Positions 17,308-27,763 of a stretch of DNA of 64,000 nt are shown one piece after another (the stretch's first letter is position 1; the number at the start of each line of letters is the position of its first letter). The DNA comes from CAZRHH01 sp964599885 (lineage in GTDB: Bacteria; Chloroflexota; Dehalococcoidia; DSTF01; JACRBR01). The notes below the pieces were generated by a model. That model saw nothing but the letters and a program-made list of their open reading frames with translations, searched no databases and was not told where the DNA came from. The translations under genes and the position numbers were made by a program. The stretch lies in the NCBI GenBank assembly GCA_964599885.1, contig CAZRHH010000001.1:1-64000 (forward strand), given 5' to 3'.

Positions 17308-17912
17308 GCCTGAGGTATCGACAGACTTGATGGTCAGGCTGAGGTCTACCGCCCTAAACTCGCCGCTGGAACTCAACGAAATAGGGCCGCAGCTACTCGG
17401 ACGACCGTCCCATCATCCTTGCAAACCACACGCTCGGAGTCGCTTTACAAGCGCCGTACGGTTCCCTCGCCGCGGTGTCATGCCCGGTTCGGCGCTTTGC
17501 GCGAACCTTCGTCGATGGCTCAAAATCGGCGATGATGACCGCAAACGGCGGTCGTTCGTAGATACGAATATTAGGATGGGCGGCGAGCCGGGGCGACTAG
17601 TCGGCGAAGGCGGCACGGAAACGGCACCGACGGAACGCGTCGTGGCGCCTATTTCGCCGGAGACGTACGACGCATGGACGCGCAGCTATCATAGACGGCT
17701 ACACATCCGGGCCGAGAAGGCTCGGGACCGACTACTATTGGGCCAGGTCGACCTGTATTCGCGCCTCACACGGACCGGCGCTGACGACAATCATGAGCCT
17801 CGATTCGTCGCCCTGGACGAGCGAAGTCACGATGCTCGATGCAACGCCGTCGGAAGTTGACGCGCTGACCGGGTTCGCCGTGCCACCGCTTGTTGGCCAT
17901 CGCGGAGCCGCA
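17308..17912. other. Gap without a convincing gene
   Basis: A plus-strand frame is open through 17306-17860, but it has no family-like sequence, no ribosome site and overlaps the start of the lipoprotein. It may be decayed coding DNA. Nothing else is supported. Confidence 0.4.
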
Positions 17913-18641
17913 CTAATCGAGCACCAGCGAGCACGTACCGTCGATAGCGCTGACGTACAGGCCGAGCGTCTTGAACGTGCCAGTCGCACTTGTCACCCAT
18001 TGCGTTCCGGTCCATGTGTTTAGCCGCCAGTAGTGCGTCGCGTCCGGCAGCAGGCCAGCCCAGCGGAACGTTGCGGCGACGGAAACAAGTAACTCCGACG
18101 AGACAAACGTTCCGGGAGCGAAACCGCTGTTCTGCGTGCTGAGATCCAACCACTGCGCCAGGCCGATCGGTGTCGCGGTCGTCCACGAAAACGATTCCAC
18201 GAGCATCCCGCCCTCGCATCCAGTAGTCAGCGCGACATCGAGCCTTGCCGGCACGGGCCGGCCACAGTCGCCCGTCGTGAACGATGCGGTCGGCCCCGGC
18301 TGCCAACCGGCGGCGGTCAGCGTGTTTACGCGTACGTAGTGCGTCCTGTTCTGCAAGACGCTGCCCCAGAGGTAGGCCCGTTGGCTCACAGTGAGCGGAC
18401 CGGCACTGAGGAAGGTCCCGGGTGCGAAGCCGTAGTCGGAGAGCGAAAGGTCGAGCCACTGCTGGCCAGTGTTCGTGGATGCCCATTCGATGTAGGCGGT
18501 GAGGTTCCCACCAGCGCAACTTTGGAATTGGACGTACGGAGGCGCGGCGGCGGACGTAGGCGCGGCGTGTGCCTTCGTTCCCATCGTGCTGAGGCTCAGC
18601 GCCACGAAAAAAAGGAATACAAGAACTGATACGATCTTCAC
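17913..18641 (-). CDS. Secreted protein with two tandem beta-sandwich-like repeats
   Basis: 242 residues. GTG 18641 is chosen because AAAGGGA precedes it by 6 nt and a Sec signal peptide starts there (VKIVSVLVFLFFVALSLSTM, cut after AHA). The mature protein has two ~90-residue units, each with QWLDLS...GFAPGTF followed by THY(V/W)R(V/L)NT and ending in a FTT- or FKT-type strand. This looks like a fibronectin-III-like surface module. Two Cys per unit may form disulfides. No enzyme motif is seen. Confidence 0.72.
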   Translation of the reverse strand: MKIVSVLVFLFFVALSLSTMGTKAHAAPTSAAAPPYVQFQSCAGGNLTAYIEWASTNTGQQWLDLSLSDYGFAPGTFLSAGPLTVSQRAYLWGSVLQNRTHYVRVNTLTAAGWQPGPTASFTTGDCGRPVPARLDVALTTGCEGGMLVESFSWTTATPIGLAQWLDLSTQNSGFAPGTFVSSELLVSVAATFRWAGLLPDATHYWRLNTWTGTQWVTSATGTFKTLGLYVSAIDGTCSLVLD

Positions 18642-19210
18642 GCATGTCCCTTTGCGAACTACGTCACGTCTGGGCGAGACTGATATTTTGCGCCTGAGGC
18701 GGCAAATGGTCAACGCTCCTCTCTGGGCATAGCGCGGAGGAGCTCGCTATCAGAGGGCTTCGCGCCCGTTGGGACATCGTCACTGCTGCGCGCGTCAAGC
18801 GTCTCCCAGTGTTTGTCATGAGCGTTCAGGTTTGGCGTCTACGCTGCCCGAATCGACGGAATCACGGTCTGCCGGGGTATGCGCGATCGCAGGGCGACCG
18901 CACGCCCGTCCTGCTGCTCTCCGCGCGCGATTCCATCGGGGATCGGGCACGCGTCGTCGTCCGCGCGGGCGGCCTCTGTGAGGCGTTCGATCACGGCGGC
19001 GTGTCTTGCCGCGATTGGCTCAGCGGAGTCGCTTTTTTCGTCGGTCATAGTAGGCGATGTCGTTACGGCTCGAATTCATGTCGGGAGCATACCCTACCGC
19101 GCACAACGCCGATGACCCTATCGTTAGTATCTCTTGCATCCCTGAATCCCACGCTTTACACGGGACGATCAGCGACAAAAGCGGCGCGGGGTGCAGCTAC
19201 ACTGGCGACC
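18642..19210. other. Gap without a recognised gene
   Basis: It holds upstream sequence for the minus-strand secreted protein and the plus-strand phosphotransferase. A minus-strand frame at 18839-19048 (69 codons, MTDEKSDSAEPIAARHAAVI...) is open but has no ribosome site or family match. A TACACT box at 19198-19203 ends 7 nt before the phosphotransferase ATG. Confidence 0.4.
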
Positions 19211-20059
19211 ATGAACGCCGAACCGGCGCTGCCGCGCATCGCCGCCGACCTCGGCCTCACGATCGTACGCCCGTTCGCCGGCGGCGTGTGGGGCGCGACA
19301 CTCGTCACCGACGCGAGCGGCGGCGAACTCGTCCTCAAGACGATGGCGACTGAACTATGGCCGGCGGTGTTCGCACGCGGCGCATCGCTTGCCAACCGCC
19401 TTCGCGCCAGCGGCTACCCCGCGCCCGAATACATCGGCACCGGCGCCGGGCACGGCGCGACCTGGTCACTCCAGCGCGTTCTGCCGGGAGCAGTCCCCGA
19501 CGGCGTCACCGAATCGATCATGCGCCAACTTCTCGCGCTCGTCGAACGCCACAACGGTGCCGTGCCGGAGGGTGGCGGCGCCTGGCTCCGGCACCAGATG
19601 CCCGACCTCCGCATGTCACTGCGGACCATCACGGAAACGCCGTTGACGCGCGAACTTGCGCTTGAACTGGGTGCCGTGCTCGAACGGACGAAGGATGTCG
19701 CGCTGCTGGACAATGGGATCGTCCACAATGACTTCCACCACCGCAACTTCCTCGCTGTCGGCGATGAAGTGAGCGGCGTGTTCGATTGGGAGTTCGCGGA
19801 CATCGGCGACTGGCGCTACGACCTGCTCACGCTGGCGTTCTGGTCGACATACATGATCCCTCCCGCCATCGCGAAGTTAGCCGTCGACCGCCTCCATGAA
19901 ACCTGCCCTGCCGACATGTTGGCGCTGTTCGCAGCCGTTCGCACCATCACGCAGCTCGACTTCGACGCCCGTAACAATCCACACTTCCTGCCCGCCCTGA
20001 TCGAAGGCATCGAAGCACGCGTCGCACCCTGGTGGCGCTCGGCGCACCCAAACGCCTGA
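19211..20059 (+). CDS. Aminoglycoside phosphotransferase (APH)-family protein
   Basis: 282 residues with the APH/choline-kinase fold. The catalytic loop IVHNDFHHRNFL (HxDxxxxN) lies near residue 176 and the metal-binding GVFDWEFADIGDWRYDL near residue 195; an N-terminal ATP-binding lobe precedes them. It probably phosphorylates a small hydroxylated molecule; resistance cannot be inferred from sequence alone. A TACACT box 7 nt before the ATG suggests a leaderless transcript. The frame is open upstream to 18809 but without APH-like sequence. Confidence 0.85.
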   Translation: MNAEPALPRIAADLGLTIVRPFAGGVWGATLVTDASGGELVLKTMATELWPAVFARGASLANRLRASGYPAPEYIGTGAGHGATWSLQRVLPGAVPDGVTESIMRQLLALVERHNGAVPEGGGAWLRHQMPDLRMSLRTITETPLTRELALELGAVLERTKDVALLDNGIVHNDFHHRNFLAVGDEVSGVFDWEFADIGDWRYDLLTLAFWSTYMIPPAIAKLAVDRLHETCPADMLALFAAVRTITQLDFDARNNPHFLPALIEGIEARVAPWWRSAHPNA

Positions 20060-20315
20060 TTCTCTCGATGCCCAGGGGCAACTTGGATGCCCTCTCTCAG
20101 CGTCGTCACGCGCCGTTCCGCCGCCGTCTTGCCCGGTTCGAACCGTCGTTTTTGGTTTCTCGTGCGTGGCGCAAGCGATCACCTTGCAAACATCACGTTT
20201 GCTTCGCCCCCTACACACTATGTTGACTTGCCGCTACGAGTCGCCCTATCCTGCGGCACCGGCTCGTCCCGCCTCCGAGCCGACGTCGACACACCGCGTA
20301 ACCAGAAATGCGCGT

Positions 20316-23300
20316 ATGACGTTGCTGTCGCCGGTTCGGCTTGGCCTGTTGCTGATGCTCGTCGTGGCGTCGTCGCTCGCACTCTGCACGCGGGCATCGT
20401 CGTCCGGCTTTGCTGCGCCAGGCGCCAGTCCAGCGCTCCCTGCGATGGTGCCTGCGCCGGCGACGACGCCAGCGGCATCGTCCTGTCCGGACGGTCTAAC
20501 CTCCTGCGCTCTCGGACAGGCGTTGCCATTGCTGGCCACACCCGTCACCGGGAACGACGACTTCGCGGACGCCTTCGCCCTTCCTGCCGAGACCACCACC
20601 TTCACAGCCGAGTTCGCCGGCGCCACCGCCGAGCCGCTTGATCCCGTCACGTGTACGAACGGACCGGGAACGCCAACGCTTTGGTACCGGTTCACCGCGA
20701 CCACGACCACTCAGCTTGAAGTCGACACGCTCGATAGCGAGACGTACACCAGCCTTGCCGCGTATACAGGTGACGCGCTCGGTGCGCTGACCGAGATCGC
20801 CTGCAACCGCGACTACGAACCATCCCGGCTAACACTCGAAGTACACGATGGCGACACCGTCTACATCATGGCCGCCGATGTGTTCGGCGTCGGCGCGATG
20901 TTGACGCTGAACGTTTCCACCGACTTGAAGACCGCCAACGATGACTTCACCGGCGCTACCGACGTCACGACGTTTCCGTTCGGCGTGGCGGTTGCGCAAA
21001 ACGATTCCACGATCCAGCCGGGCGAACCTGCCCCCTGCGGGACGCTGGGCAGCTCGACCTGGTACCGAATCCAACCCGCCGAACGCATCGTGCTGATCGG
21101 CTCCACGCTATTTGGCAGCGTCCGGCTCGCGGCATACGAGGGCACCACACTCGGGACGCTGACCAACATCGCCTGCGGCAACAACTCGGCCCCACTGCGC
21201 CTCCCGGTCGCGGCTGGCGCCACGGTGTACGTCCAGATTGGCGACGCGTCGCCGAACAGCGGCTTCGGCGCCATGTTGTCGAGCCTCGTCCCGCCGGTCA
21301 ACGACAACTTCGCCGATGCGACGATCGTCGGCAGCGTGCCGTCCGCCCATACCTCCGATCCTACCAACGCCACCACTGAGCCCGGCGAGTCCTTGCCGTG
21401 CGGTTCGCCCCCGGACACTTCCATCTGGTATCGCTACACCGCCACGACGGCAGGCACCCTGATTGTGAACGACTCTGACGGCCCGAGCCTCAATCTCAGC
21501 GCGTTCTCGGGCGACACCGTCGATACCCTCACGTTGAGGGCGTGCGTCCTCAGCTTTCAGCGCAACGAGTTGAAGGTCGCGATCGCTGCCGGCGAAACCA
21601 TCTCCATCCGCGCCGCGGCGTTTTTTCCGTTCACGCTTCAGTTCGCCGTGCGCCAGCCCCCGCTCAACGATCCGTTTGCGCAACCGCTCGACGTTCCGTC
21701 GTTGCCGTTCTCGAACACGGTCGATCTGTCGACCGCAACCGTCGATGTGGGTGAACCGACGACGTGCGGCAGCGACTCAGTGTGGTATCGCTTCATCGCG
21801 CCCACGGATCTCGTCATCGAGGCATCTATCGCCCATCTCGATAACAACTACTCGTACAACGCGATCGCGGCGTACACCGGCACTTCGCTGGAGTCGTTGC
21901 AGGAACTCGTGTGCGGCAAGGACGTATCTCGCATCCGGTTCAATGCCAGCGCCGGCGAAACTGTGTACGTCAGGCTTGGTGTCGATGTCTTTGGCACGCC
22001 GGGCAGGCTCGTGCTCGATCTCGAGGGCTTCGAGCGCCCTGCCAACGATGACCGCGCGAACGCGCGCGTCGTGCCGAACCTCCCGTTCGGCGATATCGTC
22101 GACACGCGGGGCGCAACGACGGAACCGGGCGAACCGGGCAGCTCAGGGTGTTCACCCGCAAGCACGGTCTGGTACGAGTTCACGGCACCGGCCGACACGA
22201 CCATCGGCATCGATACATCCATCTCGGGAGGCTTCCCCACGTGGGCGCTCTACAACGACGCGCTCTCGCCGATTGCATCGTCGTGCGCCGGCCAGGGATC
22301 GAATGACGTCGCCCGCATACAGGCGGGACAGCGCGTCTTTCTTCAGGTTGGCGGCGCGGCGCAGACCCTCGTCCTCCATCTCGATCGTCTCGAGCCCCTC
22401 GCCAACGACGACTTCGCCAACGCCCAGCACATCGGTGCCGTGCCGTTCTCTGCCGAACTCGACCTCACCGCCGCACAGTTGGAAGGCGACGAGCCATCGC
22501 CGTGCGGCTCGCAGGCGCGCACCGCATGGTTCAGCTTCACCGCGCCGGACGAGATGGTGATCGCGGCCGAAGCCATCGGTGACGAGTTCAACGACGACGC
22601 CATGATCGCCGCGTACTTGGGCAGCTCGCTCGGATCGCTGACGACGCTGGATTGCGACGACGGCGAGAACGACAATTCCCGCGTGCAAGTGCGCCTGCAA
22701 GCGGGCGAGACGGTGTACCTGCAGGCGGGGATCAGGTTCATCGGCACGCGAATGCTGTTGCGTGTGACCGAAGCCGCGCCGCCTGCGAACGATGACTTCG
22801 CTCAAGCAGAGCCGATCACGGCGCTGCCATTCACGTCGGAGCAGGACACACTGGCGGCGTCCACGCAGCCGGCCGAGCCACTCAGTTGCGCCGGATTCAG
22901 CCCGTCCGTGAGTAACACCGTCTGGTATCGCTACACCGCCGCCAGCAACCAGCAACTGCACATCGATATGACCGGTACTCCCTTCTCCCGGTTCGCTGCG
23001 GTGTACGTCGGATCCTCACTCAATTCGCTTTCGCAGATCGCGTGCGACGGCTTCCGCGCGATCAAGGTGGACGTCGCCGCCGGATCGACAATCTACATTC
23101 AGGCCGGCAGCGACCGGGCAGATGGCGGGCCGCTACAGTTGCGCGTCAGCGAGATCGTGCAACCGCCGAACGACGATCGCGCCAACGCCACAGAGGTCAC
23201 GACCCTCCCGTTCACAACAGACGTCGACACACTCGGCGCCACGAACGAACCCGGTGAACAGAACTGCAGCAGTGCCGGCGTCTGGTATCGCTACACCACA

Positions 23301-26300
23301 ACGGAAGACGTCGTTGTCACCGTCGACGGGAACGGTTCAAACCAATCGCCCTACTTCAGGGTGATCGTCGAGGGCGCCGGCGCACCAGCCGAAACGAACT
23401 GCGAGTCTTCGCGCATCCTCTTTGCGCTCGATGCAGGCCAAACCGCGTACGTAAGGGCTGCGGCAAGCGAATTCGAAGGTGGCGTGTTCAAGGTGAACAT
23501 CAAGGCGCAGCCGCCGATCGCTAACGATGACTTTGCGAGCGCAGAGGCCATCACCTCCCTGCCGTTCTCGACTCAGTTCGACACCGATGTCGCCACGAAG
23601 GAAGCGGGTGAAACGTTCGGCTGCGGCCCCGAAGACTCCAACGTCTGGTACAAACTCACCTCGCCAACGGACGCCGTCATCGTCGCCGACGCGCGCACGG
23701 TGAGCTCTGGTACAGGCACCAGCATCGGCATCTTTACCGGCAGCGAGTTGGCGAGCTTGACGCGTGTCGCCTGCGTCTCGAGTCATGCTCAGTTCGAGAT
23801 GGCGGCCGGGAGCACCGTATACATCAAGGTCGGGCCGTCCTCGCGCTTCGCCCAACGGATAGCGCTCGATGTGAAATCGGTCATATCGCCCGCTAACGAC
23901 GACTTCGCCAATGCGGAGATTGTGACGTCCCTGCCCTTCACGACGACGCCCTCCAAGCCCGGCGCCACGCTCGAACCCGGCGAGCCTGCGAATTGCGGAT
24001 TCGACACTACACCCGGTTCGCTCTGGTACAGCTTCACGCCGGAGCAAGACATGAAGCTCCTCGTCCGCACGCGCAACATCAACTTCGTCGGTGAGGATTC
24101 ACTCGCCGTCTACACCGGGGGCTCGTTAACTGCCCTCACGCAACTCGCTTGCAAGAGGTCGTTCTCTCCACCCATGGAGATCATGGCCACTACCGGCACG
24201 CCGCTCTACATCCAACTCGGCGGGACGCTCGGCTCGATTGCTCTCGACATCATCCCGCTCATCCCGCCAACCAACGATGACTTGGCGGACGCGCGTCAGA
24301 TCTCCGCGCTGCCGTACGAAGACACGGTTCAGACGCTCGCTGCCACCGTCGAACCGGACGAACCGACGGCGTGCGGCGTCTTCCGCACGGTGTGGTACGC
24401 GTATACACCCGCCGTTACAACGACCGTGCGCATCCAAGCGTCAGCCAACACGCAGCTCGCCTCGTTCGTTGTCGGCTCCGGTGCGCCGGCGAATGACGAC
24501 TTCGTCGCCTGCGGCCCGAAGCAACAGGTGCGCGTGGAGGCCGGCGAAACGCTGTACCTGCGGGGCGCCGGTTTTTCCGACGAGCTCACCCTGCGCTTGC
24601 ACGAAGTGCATCCTCCGCCGAACGACGACGTAGAGGACGCCATTGAAGTCGGTTCGCTGCCCTTCGCGCACGAGATGAACACCGGCGACGCGTCTTTGCA
24701 GTACCAGGAGCCGGCGTTTTGCCGAGGCATTGAGACGACGGTCTGGTATCGCTACACCGCCGAAAACGCGGCGACGATCTCCATCGATACGCTGGGGAGT
24801 GACTTCGATACGGTGCTCGCCGCCTACCGGCTTAACGGAGCATTGCCCGTCGGCCTCGGGACGATCGGCTGCACCGACGTGATCGACCCCACGCAGGGCG
24901 AACAACTGCAGTTCCCCGTCGAGGCCGGAGAGACGATCTACATCCAGGCCAGCGGCTACTACTCGTTCACAGGCCGTCTCCGCCTGAACATTCGCGAGCT
25001 CACCGTCCCGGCGAACGATCACTTCGCAGACGCCCAGGTCATCGACTCGATGCCGTTCAGCGCTGAGTTCGAATCCGCCGGCGCCACCCGCGAAGTGGGC
25101 GAAACGGGCGCCTGCTGGAGCGATTTCGATGACAGCGTCTGGTACACGTACACCGCGAACGAAGCGATCTCGCTCAGCGTCAACAGCTTCGGCAGCGACC
25201 ACGAAACGTTGCTCGCCGCCTATGTAGTCGCCAATTCCGCAATCCCGCCGCGCCCGCGTGACGTGGTCGCCTGCGCCGGCCCCCGCTTCCTGCCGTTCCC
25301 GCCGCCCACGCTCATCCCGGGTCCAGGCGTGATCCAATTCGCACTCGCTGCCGGCCAGACGATGTACATCCAGGCCGCCAGCGCTGACGGCGCCGGCCGC
25401 CTCAAGCTGCAGATTCGCGAATCCGCCGCACCGGCGAACGATGACATCGCAAACGCGATAGCCATCGACCCGCTCCCGTTCACCGAAACACGCGACGTCT
25501 CCGCCGCGACTGTGCAGGAATTCGAGGGCGACATCCCGTGCCCGAGCCGCGCACCGCGGACCGTCTGGTACCAGTTCACCGCGCCGCGCGATCTCGTCGC
25601 TCTGATCGACACGGAAGGAAGTACCTTCAACACCGCCATCGCCGCCTTCGCCGTTGGTGACGGTGGCCCTCCGTCCGCCGAAAATCTCATCGCGTGCGAC
25701 TCGCTCGGCAAGCCGTCGCGCCTGCGCATCCCGCTGCGCGCCGGCGAAACCGTGTATTTGCAGGTCGGTGGAGCAGGCGGCGATCTCGTACTGAACGCCT
25801 CTATCGAACGCGATGGCCCCCTGCCGGCGTTCGACATCGTAATGCTGAGCCCGATCGCGTTGGAGCGCGAACTGCTGCGGTACCGGGACGCGATCCACGA
25901 CAATATCGAACCGAGCGTCTTCGACCTCGACGGCGCCTCTGGGTTCGATCTCTGCACCGTCGCCCATCAACTGCGCGTCGCCGCCGGAGGGTTTGAGGCG
26001 GCCGAGCGACTCAATTCCAGCGGCGACAACCTTCCCTGCGGCCCCAGTGACGTGATCCCGCCCGGCGAGATCACCGCCGCCGACTTCGCCAGCATCGATC
26101 TTGATGCGAATCAGTTGAGCGAGAACGCCGCCAGCTACCACGACGCACTGATCGTCGTCGCCATCGCCAACGCACCGCTCGACGCGTCGCTCCTCTTCTC
26201 GTCCACCGCCGGCAGGTGGGCCAACTCCGGAAGCGCGACCTACCTGTGCGCCGGAGGCGATCGCGATTGCACGCCCGACGGCTTCGACTTCGGCCGCGAC

Positions 26301-27491
26301 GGTCTCGTTGCCGCGCCGCTCTCCGGGCCGTTTCCGGCGCGCGGTCCCATCAGCGTCACGGTTGAGCTTCAGTCCGTCGGCCTGCCTTCGGCGTCGGCCA
26401 CGGCGCAGATTGTCGGCGACCCCGTAGCCCTCACAATCCCGGGCGGCACCCCGCTCCGCATCGAAGTCGGCGATGGCGCTCCCTGCCGGCTCCCGATGTT
26501 CGCGCAACCGTCGCGTTCGATCCCCGCCGAACTCACGGCCCGCGCCGAAGCCCCGGACGCAGCGCTCCTCGTCATCCACGCCGTCGATAGCGACGGCACG
26601 CTCTTGAGCAACGTTCCGGTCGAATACGCGATCGAAGAAGGCGTCGGCTCAACGGCGTTCAAACACGGATTCACGAGCGCGACGGGCTCGCCATCCGACG
26701 CCACGGCCGGCCGGAACCTTCTGTGCGGCGGGCAGATCCCCGGTCCGTTGAGCGTCACCGCCACCATCGAACGTGCAGCAAACGGCGCCTGTTCGCGTTC
26801 GCAGGACAGCACCAACGATCTCGGAGACGTCCAATGCTTCGGGCGCGATCTCCCGACGCTCAGCGGTACGTTCTTGGCCACGGTCGTCGGCACACCCACA
26901 GAGATGCGGTTGTCCGCCGCGCCTGACACCGTCATCTGCGGCGAGAGTGTCGATGTCCTCCTGACAGCAGCACTGCTCGACGCAGAAGGAAACGCGGCCG
27001 TCGCCGGCCATCAAGTACGATTCGATCCCGCCGCGTTCGGCACCGCGGATCCGGCAACGGCTCTCACCACCGCCGATGGCGCTGCACGCACGACCGTGCG
27101 CCTCGCCTCGGCCGGGCAGGAAGCCGCGACGATCGAAGCACACGGTCCCGGCGGCATCTCTTCGTCCGTCACCGTGACCTGCACGCCGCCAACAGCAACG
27201 CCCACGCAAACATCGACGTCGACCGCAACCGCGACTCCAACACCCGTACGCACGTCCACGGCTTCGCCGACTGCAACAGCGCCTTCGCCGACCACCACGG
27301 CGACGCCCCCGGCCTCGTGCGTCACCCCCGGCCAACGGATCGTCCTGCTGGTAGGCGTGCTCATTCGATTCGGAACGCGCGCCGGCGATTTGCGATACGT
27401 TGCCCGTTACGACATCGACCGAAATGGTCGCGTGAACATAGTGGACATCTTCCTCGTGCTGCGGCTTCCGAACTGCCGTGGTCGCAACTGA
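20316..27491 (+). CDS. Giant secreted repeat protein with a dockerin-like C-terminus
   Basis: 2391 residues from ATG 20316, which begins a Sec signal peptide (MTLLSPVRLGLLLMLVVASS). About 14 tandem units of ~115-135 residues follow. Each starts with a (A/P)NDDFA-like motif, then LPF, a TxEPGEP-like loop, CG, VWYRYTA, an AAYTGSSL-like strand and AGETVYIQ. They resemble PPC-type beta-sandwiches. After the repeats come a less regular ~300-residue region, an Ig-like/Big_1-like unit (CGESVDVLLTAALLDAEG), a Thr/Ser/Pro linker, and a dockerin-like calcium loop YDIDRNGRVNIVDIFLVLR. It is probably a surface-bound or cohesin-docked stalk. Confidence 0.88.
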   Translation: MTLLSPVRLGLLLMLVVASSLALCTRASSSGFAAPGASPALPAMVPAPATTPAASSCPDGLTSCALGQALPLLATPVTGNDDFADAFALPAETTTFTAEFAGATAEPLDPVTCTNGPGTPTLWYRFTATTTTQLEVDTLDSETYTSLAAYTGDALGALTEIACNRDYEPSRLTLEVHDGDTVYIMAADVFGVGAMLTLNVSTDLKTANDDFTGATDVTTFPFGVAVAQNDSTIQPGEPAPCGTLGSSTWYRIQPAERIVLIGSTLFGSVRLAAYEGTTLGTLTNIACGNNSAPLRLPVAAGATVYVQIGDASPNSGFGAMLSSLVPPVNDNFADATIVGSVPSAHTSDPTNATTEPGESLPCGSPPDTSIWYRYTATTAGTLIVNDSDGPSLNLSAFSGDTVDTLTLRACVLSFQRNELKVAIAAGETISIRAAAFFPFTLQFAVRQPPLNDPFAQPLDVPSLPFSNTVDLSTATVDVGEPTTCGSDSVWYRFIAPTDLVIEASIAHLDNNYSYNAIAAYTGTSLESLQELVCGKDVSRIRFNASAGETVYVRLGVDVFGTPGRLVLDLEGFERPANDDRANARVVPNLPFGDIVDTRGATTEPGEPGSSGCSPASTVWYEFTAPADTTIGIDTSISGGFPTWALYNDALSPIASSCAGQGSNDVARIQAGQRVFLQVGGAAQTLVLHLDRLEPLANDDFANAQHIGAVPFSAELDLTAAQLEGDEPSPCGSQARTAWFSFTAPDEMVIAAEAIGDEFNDDAMIAAYLGSSLGSLTTLDCDDGENDNSRVQVRLQAGETVYLQAGIRFIGTRMLLRVTEAAPPANDDFAQAEPITALPFTSEQDTLAASTQPAEPLSCAGFSPSVSNTVWYRYTAASNQQLHIDMTGTPFSRFAAVYVGSSLNSLSQIACDGFRAIKVDVAAGSTIYIQAGSDRADGGPLQLRVSEIVQPPNDDRANATEVTTLPFTTDVDTLGATNEPGEQNCSSAGVWYRYTTTEDVVVTVDGNGSNQSPYFRVIVEGAGAPAETNCESSRILFALDAGQTAYVRAAASEFEGGVFKVNIKAQPPIANDDFASAEAITSLPFSTQFDTDVATKEAGETFGCGPEDSNVWYKLTSPTDAVIVADARTVSSGTGTSIGIFTGSELASLTRVACVSSHAQFEMAAGSTVYIKVGPSSRFAQRIALDVKSVISPANDDFANAEIVTSLPFTTTPSKPGATLEPGEPANCGFDTTPGSLWYSFTPEQDMKLLVRTRNINFVGEDSLAVYTGGSLTALTQLACKRSFSPPMEIMATTGTPLYIQLGGTLGSIALDIIPLIPPTNDDLADARQISALPYEDTVQTLAATVEPDEPTACGVFRTVWYAYTPAVTTTVRIQASANTQLASFVVGSGAPANDDFVACGPKQQVRVEAGETLYLRGAGFSDELTLRLHEVHPPPNDDVEDAIEVGSLPFAHEMNTGDASLQYQEPAFCRGIETTVWYRYTAENAATISIDTLGSDFDTVLAAYRLNGALPVGLGTIGCTDVIDPTQGEQLQFPVEAGETIYIQASGYYSFTGRLRLNIRELTVPANDHFADAQVIDSMPFSAEFESAGATREVGETGACWSDFDDSVWYTYTANEAISLSVNSFGSDHETLLAAYVVANSAIPPRPRDVVACAGPRFLPFPPPTLIPGPGVIQFALAAGQTMYIQAASADGAGRLKLQIRESAAPANDDIANAIAIDPLPFTETRDVSAATVQEFEGDIPCPSRAPRTVWYQFTAPRDLVALIDTEGSTFNTAIAAFAVGDGGPPSAENLIACDSLGKPSRLRIPLRAGETVYLQVGGAGGDLVLNASIERDGPLPAFDIVMLSPIALERELLRYRDAIHDNIEPSVFDLDGASGFDLCTVAHQLRVAAGGFEAAERLNSSGDNLPCGPSDVIPPGEITAADFASIDLDANQLSENAASYHDALIVVAIANAPLDASLLFSSTAGRWANSGSATYLCAGGDRDCTPDGFDFGRDGLVAAPLSGPFPARGPISVTVELQSVGLPSASATAQIVGDPVALTIPGGTPLRIEVGDGAPCRLPMFAQPSRSIPAELTARAEAPDAALLVIHAVDSDGTLLSNVPVEYAIEEGVGSTAFKHGFTSATGSPSDATAGRNLLCGGQIPGPLSVTATIERAANGACSRSQDSTNDLGDVQCFGRDLPTLSGTFLATVVGTPTEMRLSAAPDTVICGESVDVLLTAALLDAEGNAAVAGHQVRFDPAAFGTADPATALTTADGAARTTVRLASAGQEAATIEAHGPGGISSSVTVTCTPPTATPTQTSTSTATATPTPVRTSTASPTATAPSPTTTATPPASCVTPGQRIVLLVGVLIRFGTRAGDLRYVARYDIDRNGRVNIVDIFLVLRLPNCRGRN

Positions 27492-27534
27492 GGCAGTCTC
27501 AAGCACCGCTTCGAGACGCAGCCTTCATGTGGAA

Positions 27535-27660
27535 TGCCCGGCCGGCTGTAGCGATCGACCATCACTATCGTGGCATCACTCTCGGCACAGCGCGTCCGTA
27601 AACGCCATGCCCATCGCCCCTGCCCCGACGACGAGATAGTCCGCCTCGATTCGCCATCTC
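27535..27660 (-). pseudogene. Remnant of an FAD/NAD(P)-binding oxidoreductase N-terminus
   Basis: Reading the minus strand, one frame gives IEADYLVVGAGAMGMAFTDA, the dinucleotide-binding start typical of flavin oxidoreductases. It stops at a TGA, and the sequence continues in the next frame as SDATIVMVDRYSRPG. The rest of the gene is missing, and the giant repeat-protein gene ends just beyond. It looks like a frameshifted, truncated relic rather than a working gene. Confidence 0.55.
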
Positions 27661-27763
27661 CTGCGACTGCCTGCGACGCGTATCCGGGCGGACGTATTGC
27701 CGCCGCGCGCCAACCTGACAGATAATGCAGGCTCTCGTTTCGACCGGCAGCATGGAGGCCAGC

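Noticed and set aside
17306..17860. 184-codon plus-strand frame downstream of the Pro-rich lipoprotein
   Set aside because: No ribosome site or recognisable domain; it overlaps the divergent lipoprotein start.
24441..26579. Long minus-strand open frame opposite the giant repeat gene
   Set aside because: Low-complexity Arg/Asp/Gly-rich shadow; the plus strand has clear repeats and a signal peptide.
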